Shown: positions 34,260 to 44,904 of the stretch, in pieces
Numbering within the stretch: position 1 is the first letter of the stretch
Layout of the letters: each line of letters begins with the position of its first letter
NCBI RefSeq assembly: GCF_030348505.1
Contig: NZ_JAUCFJ010000002.1
Location: 934,001 to 998,000, forward strand
Length of the DNA: 64,000 nucleotides
Reading direction: 5' to 3'
Source of the DNA: Lysinibacillus sp. G4S2
GTDB lineage: Bacteria; Bacillota; Bacilli; Bacillales_A; Planococcaceae
Translations under genes and position numbers: made by a program
Notes under the pieces: generated by a model
What the model was told of the DNA's origin: nothing
The model's database searches: none
Seen by the model: only the letters and a program-made list of their open reading frames with translations

Positions 34260-36710
34260 ATGAAAAAAGCATTCTTATTATTAGCTGCTATACTTTTGTT
34301 ATTTTCTCAACTATCACTAGGTAATCTACCTGCTTACGCAAACGGTGATAGAGAAGGTGATTATATAACTGAGAGTGTGAATGGCGGTGTTGCCATTGTT
34401 GGGTATAAGGGCGAATCAAAGGATATTGATATTCCTAATGAGATTGAAGGACAACCAGTCGTAGAAATAGGGTATAGAGCGTTTAGGAGTGCGCTATTAA
34501 CAAGTGTAAAAATACCTTCAAGTGTTACAAAGATAGGAATTAGTGCATTTGAATATAATCGATTAATAAGCGTAGAGATTCCACCAAGCGTTACAACGAT
34601 TGGAAGTAGAGCATTTTATTCTAATTATTTAACAAGTATTGAACTCCCATCAAGCATAAAGACAATCGGACATTCTGCATTTCATGTCAACAGGTTGGAT
34701 TCTGTAACATTTCAGGGGGAGTCTTATGATTACCAGTTTTTTGGAACACCATTCGATCAACAAGGCCAACCAGACAAAATATTCATTGGATGGTTTGAAG
34801 ATGCAGATCATACCATTAAGTGGACTAAAAAAATTTCACAGCCGATGACCATTTATGGGAAATGGAGTCATTATATTATCACTTTTGATTCTAATGGAGG
34901 AAATAAAGTTTCGCGTCAAATAGTGGGATATAAAGAACGAGCAAAAGCGCCGTCTAATCCTGAGAAAGAGGATCACATATTTGCTGGTTGGTATAAAGAT
35001 AAAGAACTGACAGAACCATGGGACTTTGATCAAGATGTAGAAACAAAGGATATAACGCTGTATGCCAAATGGAATAAATCAAATTATTTAGTTACTTTTG
35101 ATACCAATGGAGGAAGTGAAGTTCCAGCGCAAACCGTTGGATACAACGAATTAGTGCAAATACCAATTGTTCCGAAGAAGGAAGGCTATACATTTGCAGG
35201 GTGGCATAAAGATAAGGAATTGACAGAACCATGGGGCTTTGAACAAGATGTGGTAACAGAAGATATCACGCTATACGCCAAATGGACGAAAGTAAGCTAC
35301 ATCGTTACTTTTGATTCCAATGGAGGAAGCAAAGTTTCATCCCAATCGGTAGGATCTGGTGAGTTAGTAAAAGCTCCTTCCACTCCGGTAAAAGAAGGGT
35401 ACACATTTGCAGGGTGGTATAAAGACAAAGGGCTAACTGAAGCATGGAATTTCGATCAAGATGTAGTGGAAAAAGATATCACGCTATACGCCAAATGGTC
35501 GAAAGCAAGCTATATTGTTACTTTTGATGCCAATGGAGGAAGTGAAGTTTCATCGCAAACTGTTGGATATAACGAGTTAGTGAAAGCCCCTTCTAATCCA
35601 ACGAAGGCAGGCTATACATTCAACGGCTGGCACAAAGATAAAGAATTGACAGTACTATGGGATTTTGCAAAAGATGTAGTGACAAAAAACGTGACACTAT
35701 ATGCGAAATGGACAAAGGAAAGTACATCAGGCGGGGGCTCAGGCTGGGCTCATCTAAATACTGTCACTTTTGACTCCAATGGTGGCAGTAAAGTGCCGTC
35801 ACAAACGGTCGGCTTTAACGACCTAGTGAAAGCACCATCCACTCCAGTGAAAGCAGACTATCAATTTGTTGGCTGGTATAAGGATGCAGCGCTTAACAAT
35901 GCATGGGACTTTGCGAAAGATAAAGTAACAGCAGACATAACGTTGTATGCGAAATGGACAAAGGATAATTATATTGTTACTTTTGATTCAAACGGAGGCA
36001 GTAAAATCCCTTCACAAACAGTGGCATATAAAGCTTTAGTGAAAGCCCCTTCTAATCCAAAGAAGGAAGGTTACTTGTTTATCGGCTGGTATAAAAATAA
36101 AGAATTCACAAAAGCATGGGATTTTGCAAAAGATGTCGTTGCAGAAGACCTAACATTATATGCTCGATGGATGAAGGAGAGTAATGGCTGTGACATTACT
36201 TTCAAGGATATTGATCATAACTGGGCACAAGATATGATTAAAGAAGTTGCCAAGCGATGCATTATTATAGGTTATCCAGATGGCACTTTCCGACCAAATG
36301 ATATGACGCAACGTCAACACGTAGTACTTATGATTGACCGTGCATTACAACCAATACCAATTCGAGAGTCTGTCTCCTTTTCGGATGTCCCTAAAAGCCA
36401 TCCCTATTATGAACAAATCACACGACTACAACGAGCAGGAATTGTGGATGGTTCAAACGAGACATTTCGTCCAAACGCTTATATCACACGTGCCCAAATG
36501 GCAAAAATGATGGTGCTTGCATTTGGCTTAACGCCAACAGGAAATAGTACGTTTAAGGATGTCGATCCATCGCATTGGGCGAGTGGATATATTGCCGCTC
36601 TAGCAGACCATAACATTGCGTTAGGTGATGAAGATGGTAATTTCAGACCGAATGAAAATTTGACGCGTGCACAATTTACGGCGTTTATGTACCGAGCGCT
36701 TAATTTATAA
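34260..36710 (+). CDS. S-layer-anchored surface protein: LRR, six InlB B-repeats, three SLH domains
   Basis: An 816-residue secreted protein. The signal peptide is residues 1-27 (ends AYA). Residues about 60-150 hold BspA-type leucine-rich repeats (IPSSVTKIGISAFEYN and relatives). Then come one degenerate and six clear Listeria-Bacteroides (InlB B, Flg_new) repeats of about 68 residues, each running from TFDSNGG to ITLYAKW; a TSGGGSG linker separates the fourth and fifth. Three SLH domains (about 643-816; FRPN motif in each) bind the wall polymer. The start follows ggagatg. Adhesion is a likely role, by analogy. Confidence 0.92.
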   Translation: MKKAFLLLAAILLLFSQLSLGNLPAYANGDREGDYITESVNGGVAIVGYKGESKDIDIPNEIEGQPVVEIGYRAFRSALLTSVKIPSSVTKIGISAFEYNRLISVEIPPSVTTIGSRAFYSNYLTSIELPSSIKTIGHSAFHVNRLDSVTFQGESYDYQFFGTPFDQQGQPDKIFIGWFEDADHTIKWTKKISQPMTIYGKWSHYIITFDSNGGNKVSRQIVGYKERAKAPSNPEKEDHIFAGWYKDKELTEPWDFDQDVETKDITLYAKWNKSNYLVTFDTNGGSEVPAQTVGYNELVQIPIVPKKEGYTFAGWHKDKELTEPWGFEQDVVTEDITLYAKWTKVSYIVTFDSNGGSKVSSQSVGSGELVKAPSTPVKEGYTFAGWYKDKGLTEAWNFDQDVVEKDITLYAKWSKASYIVTFDANGGSEVSSQTVGYNELVKAPSNPTKAGYTFNGWHKDKELTVLWDFAKDVVTKNVTLYAKWTKESTSGGGSGWAHLNTVTFDSNGGSKVPSQTVGFNDLVKAPSTPVKADYQFVGWYKDAALNNAWDFAKDKVTADITLYAKWTKDNYIVTFDSNGGSKIPSQTVAYKALVKAPSNPKKEGYLFIGWYKNKEFTKAWDFAKDVVAEDLTLYARWMKESNGCDITFKDIDHNWAQDMIKEVAKRCIIIGYPDGTFRPNDMTQRQHVVLMIDRALQPIPIRESVSFSDVPKSHPYYEQITRLQRAGIVDGSNETFRPNAYITRAQMAKMMVLAFGLTPTGNSTFKDVDPSHWASGYIAALADHNIALGDEDGNFRPNENLTRAQFTAFMYRALNL

Positions 36711-36719
36711 GTCTTACCA

Positions 36720-36758
36720 TAAAGGGATGTATCGTAATTTTGATACATCTCTTTTTCT
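36720..36758 (+). terminator. Rho-independent terminator
   Basis: Aaagggatgtatc pairs with gatacatctcttt, followed by a T-run. Confidence 0.85.
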
Positions 36759-36784
36759 ATTTTAGGAGCTGAACGCCATTAGTG

Positions 36785-36925
36785 TTATTCGAGGATTGAC
36801 TTGTGCGAGCACAAGTCAAAATTCGAACGCATTGTTTATCTGTATGAAAACGAAGCGACAGCAACAAATGTTTTCTGTAGCAAAAGCGAAGCGACAGCTA
36901 CAATCATGCCAATGCGAAATTTATA
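36785..36925. repeat. Structured hairpin module S, copy 3, with degenerate gcgaaagc cores
   Basis: An 11-bp perfect stem (36796-36806 with 36809-36819, loop ga) corresponds to the inner hairpins at 24369 and 48722 but has its own sequence (ttgacttgtgc). Two decayed copies of the 35-bp gcgaagcgacagc core follow. Confidence 0.75.
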
Positions 36926-37319
36926 GAATTGATAATCCTAAAAAGACCTAAAAAGAAGAAGATTTTTAGGATTATCAAATTATGTAACAAAACGAACAAA
37001 TAGTGATTTTGCTTGTTGTAAAATGCTTGTTATAGTTTAAATATCCTTTAAAACAAGAGGCTTTATTCACAGTTGTGCAAAATAAGTGAATCTAATGAGA
37101 ATAAGATAAAATTGTTGTTTAAGGGAGTGAAATACTCATCGGACATCTGTTTTTTTGTGAACTTTGATTGTCTAGAATAGTTATAAAGTATTAATAATGA
37201 TGCTTTTTAATGTTTAGTGTCGTGGAAAAGGGGAATAAAGTTATTGATAAGAGCTATAAAAATCTTATTTATATTTGACACAGCTAGAAATTGCTAGTGC
37301 AAGACATTGAGGTGTTTTT

Positions 37320-38813
37320 ATGTATAATTTTTTAGATCGTTCCGCTTTACAAAGAATAGAGGTTTTACATCAGATGTATAAAGAACAGAGACTATTTTCA
37401 AGTTTAGAGTTATCTCAAGAAATGGCTCTGTCAGAAAGAACAATATTAAAAATAATTGAGGAAATATCAAGGGATTTAAAAATTATTACAGAATCTGCTG
37501 ATATCCAAAAAGTTGAGAATAAATATTTTCAATTAGACTACAAAGACAATTTCTCTATTAAAACTATAGAAAGATATTATTTGCAAAATTCCTTAACATA
37601 TAAAGCTTTTGATGAGATTTTTTACAATAATTTTAATGATATTAATATGTTTGCTTTAGAAAATTTCACCAGTGTGGCCTCCATGTATAGACGTATAAAA
37701 AAAGTGAAACCTTTGTTAAGTCAATTTCATTTAGAATATACATCTCATGAAAAAGTCATTCTAGAAGGTGAAGAAAAACAAATTCGTTATTTCTATTTCT
37801 TGTTCTATTGGAATTCGTGTTGGGGAGAAGTATGGCCATTTACTCTCGTTTCAAGAGAGGAAATACTAGAAATAATGAAGGAAGTAAAAATAGAATTCTC
37901 AGAACCAATTTTATACTGGCTTGCTATTTGCCTAACACGTGCAAAATTAGGTTGCTTAATCGAATATCATCCAATGTATGCAAACTTTACGCAGCATCAT
38001 CATAACTATGAGCAATTATCGGAAAAAATTAAGTATATATTTAAAGAATTTACAACGCTATCAGAAGAAGAAATTGAATTAGAAACAATGTTTTCATTTT
38101 CCATAATTAGCTGTATGCGTCATTATCAGAAAAAAGATAATACAGTAAGTTTATTGATGAATTTTGCACAGCACCATAATCAGGAACTATTCATACAAGC
38201 CACTTTATATTGGATGGAAGTATTTATGGATCATTTTTCTATTACTTTAGATGTGGAAGAATATGGAGCACTCTTTGTAAATTTACTACATCTTCATTAT
38301 TTTATTTTAACCTTCTCTAGTCCAGCAAATTTATTTAAAGAAGATCATTATAAAATGCGATTAGAAATGCATGAAGCTACTCAAATAGAAATCATGAATC
38401 AGTTTTATGATCGGCTATTGGAAAATAAGAACTTCGAAAAAGTATTTAAACATAGAGAAGTATTGATTGGCCGATATCATAAATTACTAAAACAAACACT
38501 AAGCTTTGTTAATAGATATACCATTAAAATAAAAATATTTTCAATAATATACGATGTTCCTTATCTATTCAATCAAATAAAACGTGTTTTTGTTCACGTT
38601 GATTTATGTTCTGAAGATGAAGAAGCGGATTTAATTATATCAGATCGCTTATACATGAATATTAAAAAAAATCCAGAAGATATATTTGTTTGGCATTCAA
38701 TTCCTGAGAGAGGGGACTACGAAAGGTTAGCAAGAAGACTACAGGAAATCTATTTTGATAAGTACCAACAGCCAAATAAGTTATTATTGAAAACTTTACT
38801 AAGTGATGTTTAA
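37320..38813 (+). CDS. Mga/AtxA-like transcriptional regulator
   Basis: A 497-residue cytoplasmic regulator with a predicted N-terminal helix-turn-helix (residues about 8-60, [20 protein letters not shown]) and a second Mga-type DNA-binding region, followed by long helical regions that may be degenerate PTS-regulatory domains. Similarity to the Mga/AtxA group is architectural rather than strong. It is first of three closely spaced sensory genes: the globin-coupled receptor starts 16 bp later and the HD-GYP gene 15 bp after that. Confidence 0.7.
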   Translation: MYNFLDRSALQRIEVLHQMYKEQRLFSSLELSQEMALSERTILKIIEEISRDLKIITESADIQKVENKYFQLDYKDNFSIKTIERYYLQNSLTYKAFDEIFYNNFNDINMFALENFTSVASMYRRIKKVKPLLSQFHLEYTSHEKVILEGEEKQIRYFYFLFYWNSCWGEVWPFTLVSREEILEIMKEVKIEFSEPILYWLAICLTRAKLGCLIEYHPMYANFTQHHHNYEQLSEKIKYIFKEFTTLSEEEIELETMFSFSIISCMRHYQKKDNTVSLLMNFAQHHNQELFIQATLYWMEVFMDHFSITLDVEEYGALFVNLLHLHYFILTFSSPANLFKEDHYKMRLEMHEATQIEIMNQFYDRLLENKNFEKVFKHREVLIGRYHKLLKQTLSFVNRYTIKIKIFSIIYDVPYLFNQIKRVFVHVDLCSEDEEADLIISDRLYMNIKKNPEDIFVWHSIPERGDYERLARRLQEIYFDKYQQPNKLLLKTLLSDV

Positions 38814-38829
38814 AAAATGGAGGTTATCT

Positions 38830-40128
38830 ATGTTCTGGAAAAATAAAAATAAACAGATAGATCACGCCTTTATATTACTCGATAGTAATATAAAAATGAA
38901 TATTCAAAATGGCAGTGAAATAGAGAAACAAATAAAAATGATCCATTTTTCGATAGAAGAGTTACAAGTATTAAAAAACTTGCAGCCATTTATTGTAGAA
39001 AAAATAGATGACATTGTTGATTATTTTTACAAGAGTCTAGCATTAGAAGATTCTTTATTGAGATTAATTACTAATAATAGTTCAGTGGATGCTTTGAAGA
39101 AAACTTTGAAATTACATATTTTAGATATGTTTTCTGGAATAATTGATGATGAATACTTTATAAAAAGAGCTAGAATAGCACAAATGCATGTGAAAATTGG
39201 TTTGCAGACAAAATGGTATTTAAGCGCTTTTCAAAATTTGTTTATTACAGTTATTGAGATTATCGAAAAGAATCTTTCTGAAAAAGAACTTTATTATTCT
39301 AGTGTAAAAGCACTCTCAAAATTATTTAACTTAGAGCAACAAATAGTTCTTGAAGAATATGATAAAGAGATAAGTAGAATTAAAGAAAAATCAAATAAAC
39401 AGGTAGAAACAACTAAAAACCAAGTTGTGAATTCAACTGAAAATTTAGCAGCAATTTCAGAACAAACTAATGCATCATTTCAGGAATTACATATACTTTG
39501 CACAGAAATGATAGAGATCGTAAATACCGGAAAAGAGTTATCTACTTTAGCAGAAGAGAGAGCTGAAAATGGAAAATTACAAATAAGTAAACAGAATAGT
39601 AATATGAAGAAGGTTCATGAGGCAGTCCAAATAATCTCCATAGATATAGACGAATTGTTAAAGATTACAAAGGAAGTTCAAGGCATTATAGATATCGTCA
39701 CGAAAATAGCAGATCAAACAAATTTATTATCTTTAAATGCAGCAATTGAAGCAGCAAGGGCTGGCGAAAATGGCAGAGGATTTGCAGTTGTAGCAGAAGA
39801 AGTTAAGAAACTATCAGAAGTAACGAAAAAATCAGTCTTGAATGTAGCTCATTTAGTTTTATCCACCGTATCTAATGTGGAAAAGTTATCTACTTCACTT
39901 GATATGATTAACAAATCTGTTCATGACGAACATCAAATTATGAAACAAACAAATATATTTTTTGAGCAAATTTTAAATTCTATGAAGGAAACACAAGAAC
40001 ATAATAAACATTTACAAGATGAACTGGAGATTTTTATCGGTGTGGTAAATGAGTTGGGGAAATCATTTGAAGAAGTTACATTGTCAGCTGACGGACTTGC
40101 TAGTTTTGCTAATGAATTAAACAATTGA
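38830..40128 (+). CDS. Globin-coupled chemoreceptor (HemAT-like)
   Basis: A 432-residue soluble receptor without membrane helices. Residues about 25-180 form a protoglobin sensor; the proximal haem ligand is probably His120 in [13 protein letters not shown], equivalent to HemAT His123, and Tyr65 or Tyr67 are candidates for the distal Tyr. The signalling hairpin tip [20 protein letters not shown] is conserved. Oxygen sensing for aerotaxis is the expected role. Start 38830 has ggagg 8 bp upstream; the ATG at 38803 overlaps the previous gene. Confidence 0.9.
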   Translation: MFWKNKNKQIDHAFILLDSNIKMNIQNGSEIEKQIKMIHFSIEELQVLKNLQPFIVEKIDDIVDYFYKSLALEDSLLRLITNNSSVDALKKTLKLHILDMFSGIIDDEYFIKRARIAQMHVKIGLQTKWYLSAFQNLFITVIEIIEKNLSEKELYYSSVKALSKLFNLEQQIVLEEYDKEISRIKEKSNKQVETTKNQVVNSTENLAAISEQTNASFQELHILCTEMIEIVNTGKELSTLAEERAENGKLQISKQNSNMKKVHEAVQIISIDIDELLKITKEVQGIIDIVTKIADQTNLLSLNAAIEAARAGENGRGFAVVAEEVKKLSEVTKKSVLNVAHLVLSTVSNVEKLSTSLDMINKSVHDEHQIMKQTNIFFEQILNSMKETQEHNKHLQDELEIFIGVVNELGKSFEEVTLSADGLASFANELNN

Positions 40129-40143
40129 TGAGGGGTTTTCTGA

Positions 40144-41145
40144 ATGAGCAAAAAAATGCCAAAAGAATTAACGTATTATTTAAAATTGGGTGATGCAGTT
40201 GTAATTGTTGGTGAAGATCAATTAATTATTGATGTAAATGAACAATACGAAACGATCACCGGCTATAAAAGAGAATTTCTAATTGGGTTTTCAGTAGAGG
40301 ATTTAAAATCGAGTGCAACGCCATTTGTTATGTATAAATCGTTGAAAAATACATTAAGAAATGGAAAGCCGTGGTCTGGGACAATGGTTAATGTCAACAA
40401 ATCATTAGAGATAAGGCACTCATTTATAACAATCACTCCAATTGACATAAAAGGAATTATTTATTATGTAGGAGTAATGCGCATGGCAGAACAACTATTG
40501 ATAGAGGAAGTGGATCAGAAACAAATAGATCAAAAGGAGTTATTTAAATTGTTAGCTCTATCAAGTGAAATGCGCGATGTAGATATCGCAGAACATCTTC
40601 TAAATGTGCAAAAGCTAACAGAGGAATTCTTACTAAGCCTTTTTGAAGAGAGAACATATAATTTATCTGTAGACTATATTAGTAATGTTGTACAATACAG
40701 CGTATTACACGACATTGGAAAATCGAGTATACCAGAATCGATACTGTATAAAACCGGTTCACTAACAATCTATGAAAAGAGAATTATGGAGATGCATCCT
40801 CTTATTGGTGTAGATGTATTGGATAAACTATCCCATGAAATGAACAATAAACTTTTTCAGGATATAGAAATAGCCCAAAATATTATTAAATTTCATCATG
40901 AGAATTGGGATGGAACAGGATATCCAATGGGATTAAAAGGAGAAGAAATTCCTTTTGAAGCAAGAGTTATATCAATAGTAGATGTATACGACGCTTTAGT
41001 TAGTAATAGAGCTTATAAAGAAGCTTGGACAAAAGAAGAGGCCCTTGCTTATTTAAATGAACAGAAGGGCATTAAGTTTGACCCTAATTTAGTAGAAGTG
41101 TTTGTAGAAAAAGTAATAGGCAAGAATAGTATTTTATTAAAATAA
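40144..41145 (+). CDS. PAS / HD-GYP c-di-GMP phosphodiesterase
   Basis: A 333-residue protein. A PAS domain (residues about 10-115) precedes an HD-GYP domain (about 140-330) with HDIGK and HHENWDGTGYP, the metal and GYP motifs needed to hydrolyse cyclic-di-GMP. It is the third gene of the regulator-receptor-phosphodiesterase operon, so oxygen or redox input may be linked to c-di-GMP turnover and motility. PAS ligand unknown. Confidence 0.92.
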   Translation: MSKKMPKELTYYLKLGDAVVIVGEDQLIIDVNEQYETITGYKREFLIGFSVEDLKSSATPFVMYKSLKNTLRNGKPWSGTMVNVNKSLEIRHSFITITPIDIKGIIYYVGVMRMAEQLLIEEVDQKQIDQKELFKLLALSSEMRDVDIAEHLLNVQKLTEEFLLSLFEERTYNLSVDYISNVVQYSVLHDIGKSSIPESILYKTGSLTIYEKRIMEMHPLIGVDVLDKLSHEMNNKLFQDIEIAQNIIKFHHENWDGTGYPMGLKGEEIPFEARVISIVDVYDALVSNRAYKEAWTKEEALAYLNEQKGIKFDPNLVEVFVEKVIGKNSILLK

Positions 41146-41216
41146 AACAGAGTGTTCAGATAAAAAATATATGTAATAGTAACCGAACTTTAATCTATAA
41201 AAAAGAAGTACAAGCT

Positions 41217-41535
41217 TTTATGGGCAGTTTCACGACATTTCTTAGGTACAAGTTAGAGGAGCAAGGAAAAAAGTTAATGTGGTCAAGTAAAGGAATCTCT
41301 ATCTTTTCTGAGCATACATTCCGCTGTGAATGTGGATTTGTAGCAGGGAAACAGGGATTGGAATATCGTCATCAACATCAATCATGAAGCAGGATTGCGT
41401 TTATTAGCATAGCAAAAAGAACTTTTGGAACAAGAGGGATAGCTCAATCAGTTTTCATTGGCACTAAAAGCAACGATGAGTCAGGAAGCCTCCACCCCAA
41501 AAAACGTTAGGTTTTAAGTGGGGGCTAGTTTTTCA
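41217..41535 (+). pseudogene. TnpB (IS200/IS605) C-terminal remnant with right end
   Basis: Decayed coding sequence in shifting frames: YKLEEQGKKLMW, a zinc-ribbon half RCECGF, then INHEAGLRLLA, all typical of the TnpB C-terminus. The second CxxC pair and much of the RuvC region are missing. It ends in the usual IS right-end hairpin (cctccacccc with gtgggggctag, 41492-41528), the region from which TnpB guide RNA scaffolds derive. It lies between the HD-GYP and chemoreceptor genes. Confidence 0.75.
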
Positions 41536-41562
41536 CATTATTGTTATTAAGGTGGAGAGGAA

Positions 41563-43281
41563 ATGAAGTTTTATAAAAATTTATCTTTGGTTGGAAAGTT
41601 CGGAATATTCAATACCGTTATACTGGCTGTACTTGTAATTATAGGGGTTACTGGGATATATGGTGTTAAAGAAATGAATGATAATGCAAAGTATATTTAT
41701 GACGAAAATGTAACTTCTGTTTATTTATTAAGCAATATTTCCATTAATCAGCAAAAAATAACTAATTTAAAGTTTAAGCTATTTTATAATTCGCAAGATA
41801 CTGATGAGAAGATTGAATATTACGAAAAAATAGTAGCTTTGGACGAAGAAAATAGTCGTATTTTTAAAGATTTAAAGAACACAGAAATGGGAAGCGAAGA
41901 AAAAAAGTTAAGTAAGGATTTAGAACAAGTACTTGAAAGTTATAAAGGTATACTAGAATCCATTTTCCAACAAGCTATCTCGGATGGGGACATAGGAGAT
42001 GTTGATGAATTACTAAAGCCTCTATTAGAAAAAGAACAGCAGAGAGATAATCTTATGGAACAAATAGAGGGAATAAATATCAAGAGTGCTGAAATGAAAA
42101 GCGAAGAAAATGATGTAGCCTATAAAAAAACATTGTATAGAAACATCATTATTATAGCTATTGCTCTAATATTTAGCGTAAGTGTTTTAGTTTATTTAAG
42201 CAGATATATCAAAAAGGCAATCTCCAATATTAAAAATGTTGTATCTGGAGTTGAAGAGGGAGATTTATCACGACATGCTGAGGTGATCTATTCTGATGAC
42301 CTTGGGAAAATTACTGAAGGGTTGAACAATTCAATTTCACATATTCAGGATCTTGTTTCTAGTGTTAGTAGCACATCAACACAAATGAGTACTTTAAGTG
42401 AAGATTTAACTGCAACTATTGAAGAGATTACTGCATCAATGAATGAAATTGATACAACTTCAAAGGATGTCGCTATGGGGAGTACTACACTAAGTGCAAC
42501 AACTGAGCAATTAAACGCCACTGCCATTGAGATGCTTGAAAGTACAAAAAAATTAAATGAGAAAACAGAATATAGTCTGAATTTCTCACAAAAAGTAAAA
42601 GATAGAGCAATTGAAATTAAAGAAACAGCTATTCAAGCATATAGTACAGCTCGTAATCTATATGATGAGAAACAAAAGCTAGTTTTAGAAGCGATTCAAG
42701 CTGGAAAAATCGTATCTGAAGTAAAAGTAATGTCTGATACAATAGCAGATATTGCTGCTCAAACCAATTTGTTAGCCTTAAATGCAGCGATCGAGGCCGC
42801 AAGAGCAGGTGAGCAAGGTAATGGCTTTGCTGTTGTAGCTGATGAAGTTCGGAAATTAGCTGAACAATCATCTGAAACTGTTCAAAAAATACAAATTGTT
42901 ACTAGTGAAGTAGAAAACGCATTTACGAATGTGTCTACTAATGCTCAAGAGCTATTACACTTTATAGATAATAAAGTAACACCTGATTATGAGCTTTTCC
43001 AAAATAGCGGAATTCAATATGAAGAAGATGCTATGTACTTTAATACATTAATAACTGAAGTGACAACGTTTGTTGGAACGATGAAATATTCTATGTTAGA
43101 AATACAAAAAGCGATTGAAAATGTAGCTACTGTCGCTATAGAATCGTCTGATCAGTCAAATGGTATAGCAAAGGGTATTTCAGAAGCATTACAAGCCATA
43201 CAGCATGTAGCAGAGTCATCCGTACAAACTGCAAGTATCGCTGAAAAAATTTCTCAACAATTAAATAATTTCAAGCTATAG
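41563..43281 (+). CDS. Methyl-accepting chemotaxis protein (membrane receptor)
   Basis: A 572-residue receptor: membrane helix (about 11-31), extracytoplasmic helical sensor (about 32-188), second helix (about 190-212), HAMP, and a cytoplasmic signalling domain with tip [20 protein letters not shown]. The sensor differs from that of the receptor at 3956. The ligand is unknown. It has gtggagagg before its ATG and sits just after the TnpB remnant. Confidence 0.94.
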   Translation: MKFYKNLSLVGKFGIFNTVILAVLVIIGVTGIYGVKEMNDNAKYIYDENVTSVYLLSNISINQQKITNLKFKLFYNSQDTDEKIEYYEKIVALDEENSRIFKDLKNTEMGSEEKKLSKDLEQVLESYKGILESIFQQAISDGDIGDVDELLKPLLEKEQQRDNLMEQIEGINIKSAEMKSEENDVAYKKTLYRNIIIIAIALIFSVSVLVYLSRYIKKAISNIKNVVSGVEEGDLSRHAEVIYSDDLGKITEGLNNSISHIQDLVSSVSSTSTQMSTLSEDLTATIEEITASMNEIDTTSKDVAMGSTTLSATTEQLNATAIEMLESTKKLNEKTEYSLNFSQKVKDRAIEIKETAIQAYSTARNLYDEKQKLVLEAIQAGKIVSEVKVMSDTIADIAAQTNLLALNAAIEAARAGEQGNGFAVVADEVRKLAEQSSETVQKIQIVTSEVENAFTNVSTNAQELLHFIDNKVTPDYELFQNSGIQYEEDAMYFNTLITEVTTFVGTMKYSMLEIQKAIENVATVAIESSDQSNGIAKGISEALQAIQHVAESSVQTASIAEKISQQLNNFKL

Positions 43282-43472
43282 GATAGGAAATAGTACCTGC
43301 GGGTAAAAGACGTTGAATAATGTGAAACTTCAAACCTTTGGGTGTAATGGTCATTGAAACGCAGTTAATCCCAATCTCTCCTAAGTAATGCCATTTTCGC
43401 ATGGATGAACAAAAATTTTTTCCTTTCATATCATATGTGAGAATGGATTTTACGTTATTGAGGAGGAAAAGG

Positions 43473-44042
43473 ATGCATTGGATAGCCATCATTCTTATTG
43501 GGATAGCTGCCAACTTAGATAACTTAGGAATTGGCCTCGCCTATGGTATTAAACGAGTAAAAATACCCGTATTATCCAACATGGTGATTGCGCTTATTTC
43601 AATGATTATCACATTTGTAGCGGCCACTACAGGTAGCGTAATTATTGATTTTGTCTCTCCAAAGTTTGCGAATTTGCTAGGAAGCTTTTTACTTTGTGTT
43701 ATTGGGTTGTGGACTTTATTATCTAGTCGCTTTTCGAAACAAGGGATCTTGGAAAATCCTGAAGTGTTTGATGAGGATAAAAATCATATTATTTCATTTA
43801 GAGAAGCAATGACACTTGGCTTTGTTTTATCTGCCAACTGTTTAGCGGGTGGAATAGCACTCGGGGCAAATGGTATTTCTGTAATATGGACAGTTATCTC
43901 TATCGGAGTCTTTTCGTTCGTAACAGTAGCTACTGGCACTCACTTTGGTGCTTTATTAACAAAGACGTTTATAGGAAAACACTCAACGGCTATTTCAGGA
44001 GGGCTACTTATTCTTATAGGGGTTATTGAAATGTTTTCTTAA
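43473..44042 (+). CDS. MntP/YtaF-family membrane protein
   Basis: A 189-residue protein with about six membrane helices. The paired family motifs NLDNLGIGLAYG and NCLAGGIALG suit the MntP manganese exporter family and its YtaF sporulation-associated branch. The start at 43473 follows gaggagg, whereas the upstream ORF extension from 43401 is not membrane-like. A short minus-strand ORF (43402-43271, 43 codons) overlaps the leader but lacks a good ribosome site. Confidence 0.85.
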   Translation: MHWIAIILIGIAANLDNLGIGLAYGIKRVKIPVLSNMVIALISMIITFVAATTGSVIIDFVSPKFANLLGSFLLCVIGLWTLLSSRFSKQGILENPEVFDEDKNHIISFREAMTLGFVLSANCLAGGIALGANGISVIWTVISIGVFSFVTVATGTHFGALLTKTFIGKHSTAISGGLLILIGVIEMFS

Positions 44043-44174
44043 GTTAGCGATTCTGTCATGCGTGGCGATTATCGTTTTGTCGTCCAAGGTAAAAAGGAGT
44101 TTTCCTCTTTCATTGGGAAGCTTCTTTTTATATGAAGAAAGTCGTCGAAGTAAAATTCCTGTAGTCTGAGAAAT

Positions 44175-44573
44175 CTGATCAGGTAACACATGCAACTGCT
44201 CGGATAAAGCACATAATCGCTCGGGTATGCCGAAAAAGTGATCGGGTAAAGCCCAAAACCGCTCGGGTATGCCGAAAAAGTGATCGGGTAGCGCCCCGAA
44301 CTGCTCGGGTATGCCGAAAAAGTGATCGGGTAAAGCCCAAAACCGCTCGGGTATGCCGAAAAAGTGATCGGGTAAAGCCCCGAACCGCTCGGGTATGCCG
44401 AAAAAGTGATCGGGTAAAGCCCAAAACCGCTCGGGTATGCCGAAAAAGTGATCGGGTAAAGCCAAAAACCGCTCGGGTATGCCGAAAAAGTGATCGGGTA
44501 ACATCCAAAACCGCTCGGGTATCCAGTAGAACTGCTCAGGTAAAGTCCCATCTGTCCAGATAAGCCGAAGAAC
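44175..44573. repeat. Minisatellite: 19 units of 21 bp (42-bp higher order)
   Basis: Nineteen 21-bp units run without indels. Alternate units ccgctcgggtatgccgaaaa and gtgatcgggtaaagcccaaa create the 42-bp period, and outer units are progressively degenerate. All three minus-strand frames are open for 109-166 codons simply because 42 is divisible by three; none has a ribosome site or plausible protein. It lies between the mntP-like and yceI genes. Confidence 0.92.
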
Positions 44574-44745
44574 TGCGGTTAGTAGAACTGCTTAGGTAGA
44601 AATAAGTCCCAAAGGAAATCTCGAATCCAAACCACCAACCACACACAACCTTCGAAATGAAAACCTAGTATCATTGATTGAAAAAATTTTTAATAATCAC
44701 TTGACGTAATTTAATTATTAATATATAGTAAGTTACATAAAGTAA

Positions 44746-44774
44746 TTGATTACTTTTAGTAACTAATGTATACT
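44746..44774 (+). promoter_or_regulatory. Sigma-A promoter with overlapping palindromes, yceI
   Basis: TTGATT (44746-44751), 17-bp spacer and TATACT (44769-44774). An 18-bp palindrome (aaagtaat/attacttt, 44739-44756) covers the -35 box, and tacttttagtaac follows. A further inverted pair, aagtaactaca (44789) with tgtagttactt (44836), lies downstream. Repressor control at this promoter is likely. Confidence 0.65.
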
Positions 44775-44858
44775 AGGATGTACAAAAGAAGTAACTACAA
44801 ATATTTATTCTCAGAATACTGGGGAACATAATTAATGTAGTTACTTCATATTTTAACA

Positions 44859-44880
44859 TATATCTCGAATTCGAGATATA
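44859..44880. promoter_or_regulatory. 22-bp perfect palindrome, MhqR-like operator
   Basis: A perfect palindrome with core atctcgaattcgagat, 25 bp before the yceI ATG. It matches the operator I remember for MhqR, the quinone-responsive MarR repressor of B. subtilis. No mhqR gene is in the window. Confidence 0.7.
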
Positions 44881-44904
44881 ATAACCAAATTGGAGGAATT
44901 TATA

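Noticed and set aside
43271..43402. Minus-strand 43-codon ORF upstream of the MntP-like gene
   Set aside because: The peptide looks somewhat protein-like (MTITPKGLKFHI), but the nearest ribosome-like site is too far away and no family is recognised.
44004..44551. Three long minus-strand ORFs (109-166 codons)
   Set aside because: They exist because the minisatellite period is a multiple of three; the peptides are periodic and there is no ribosome site.
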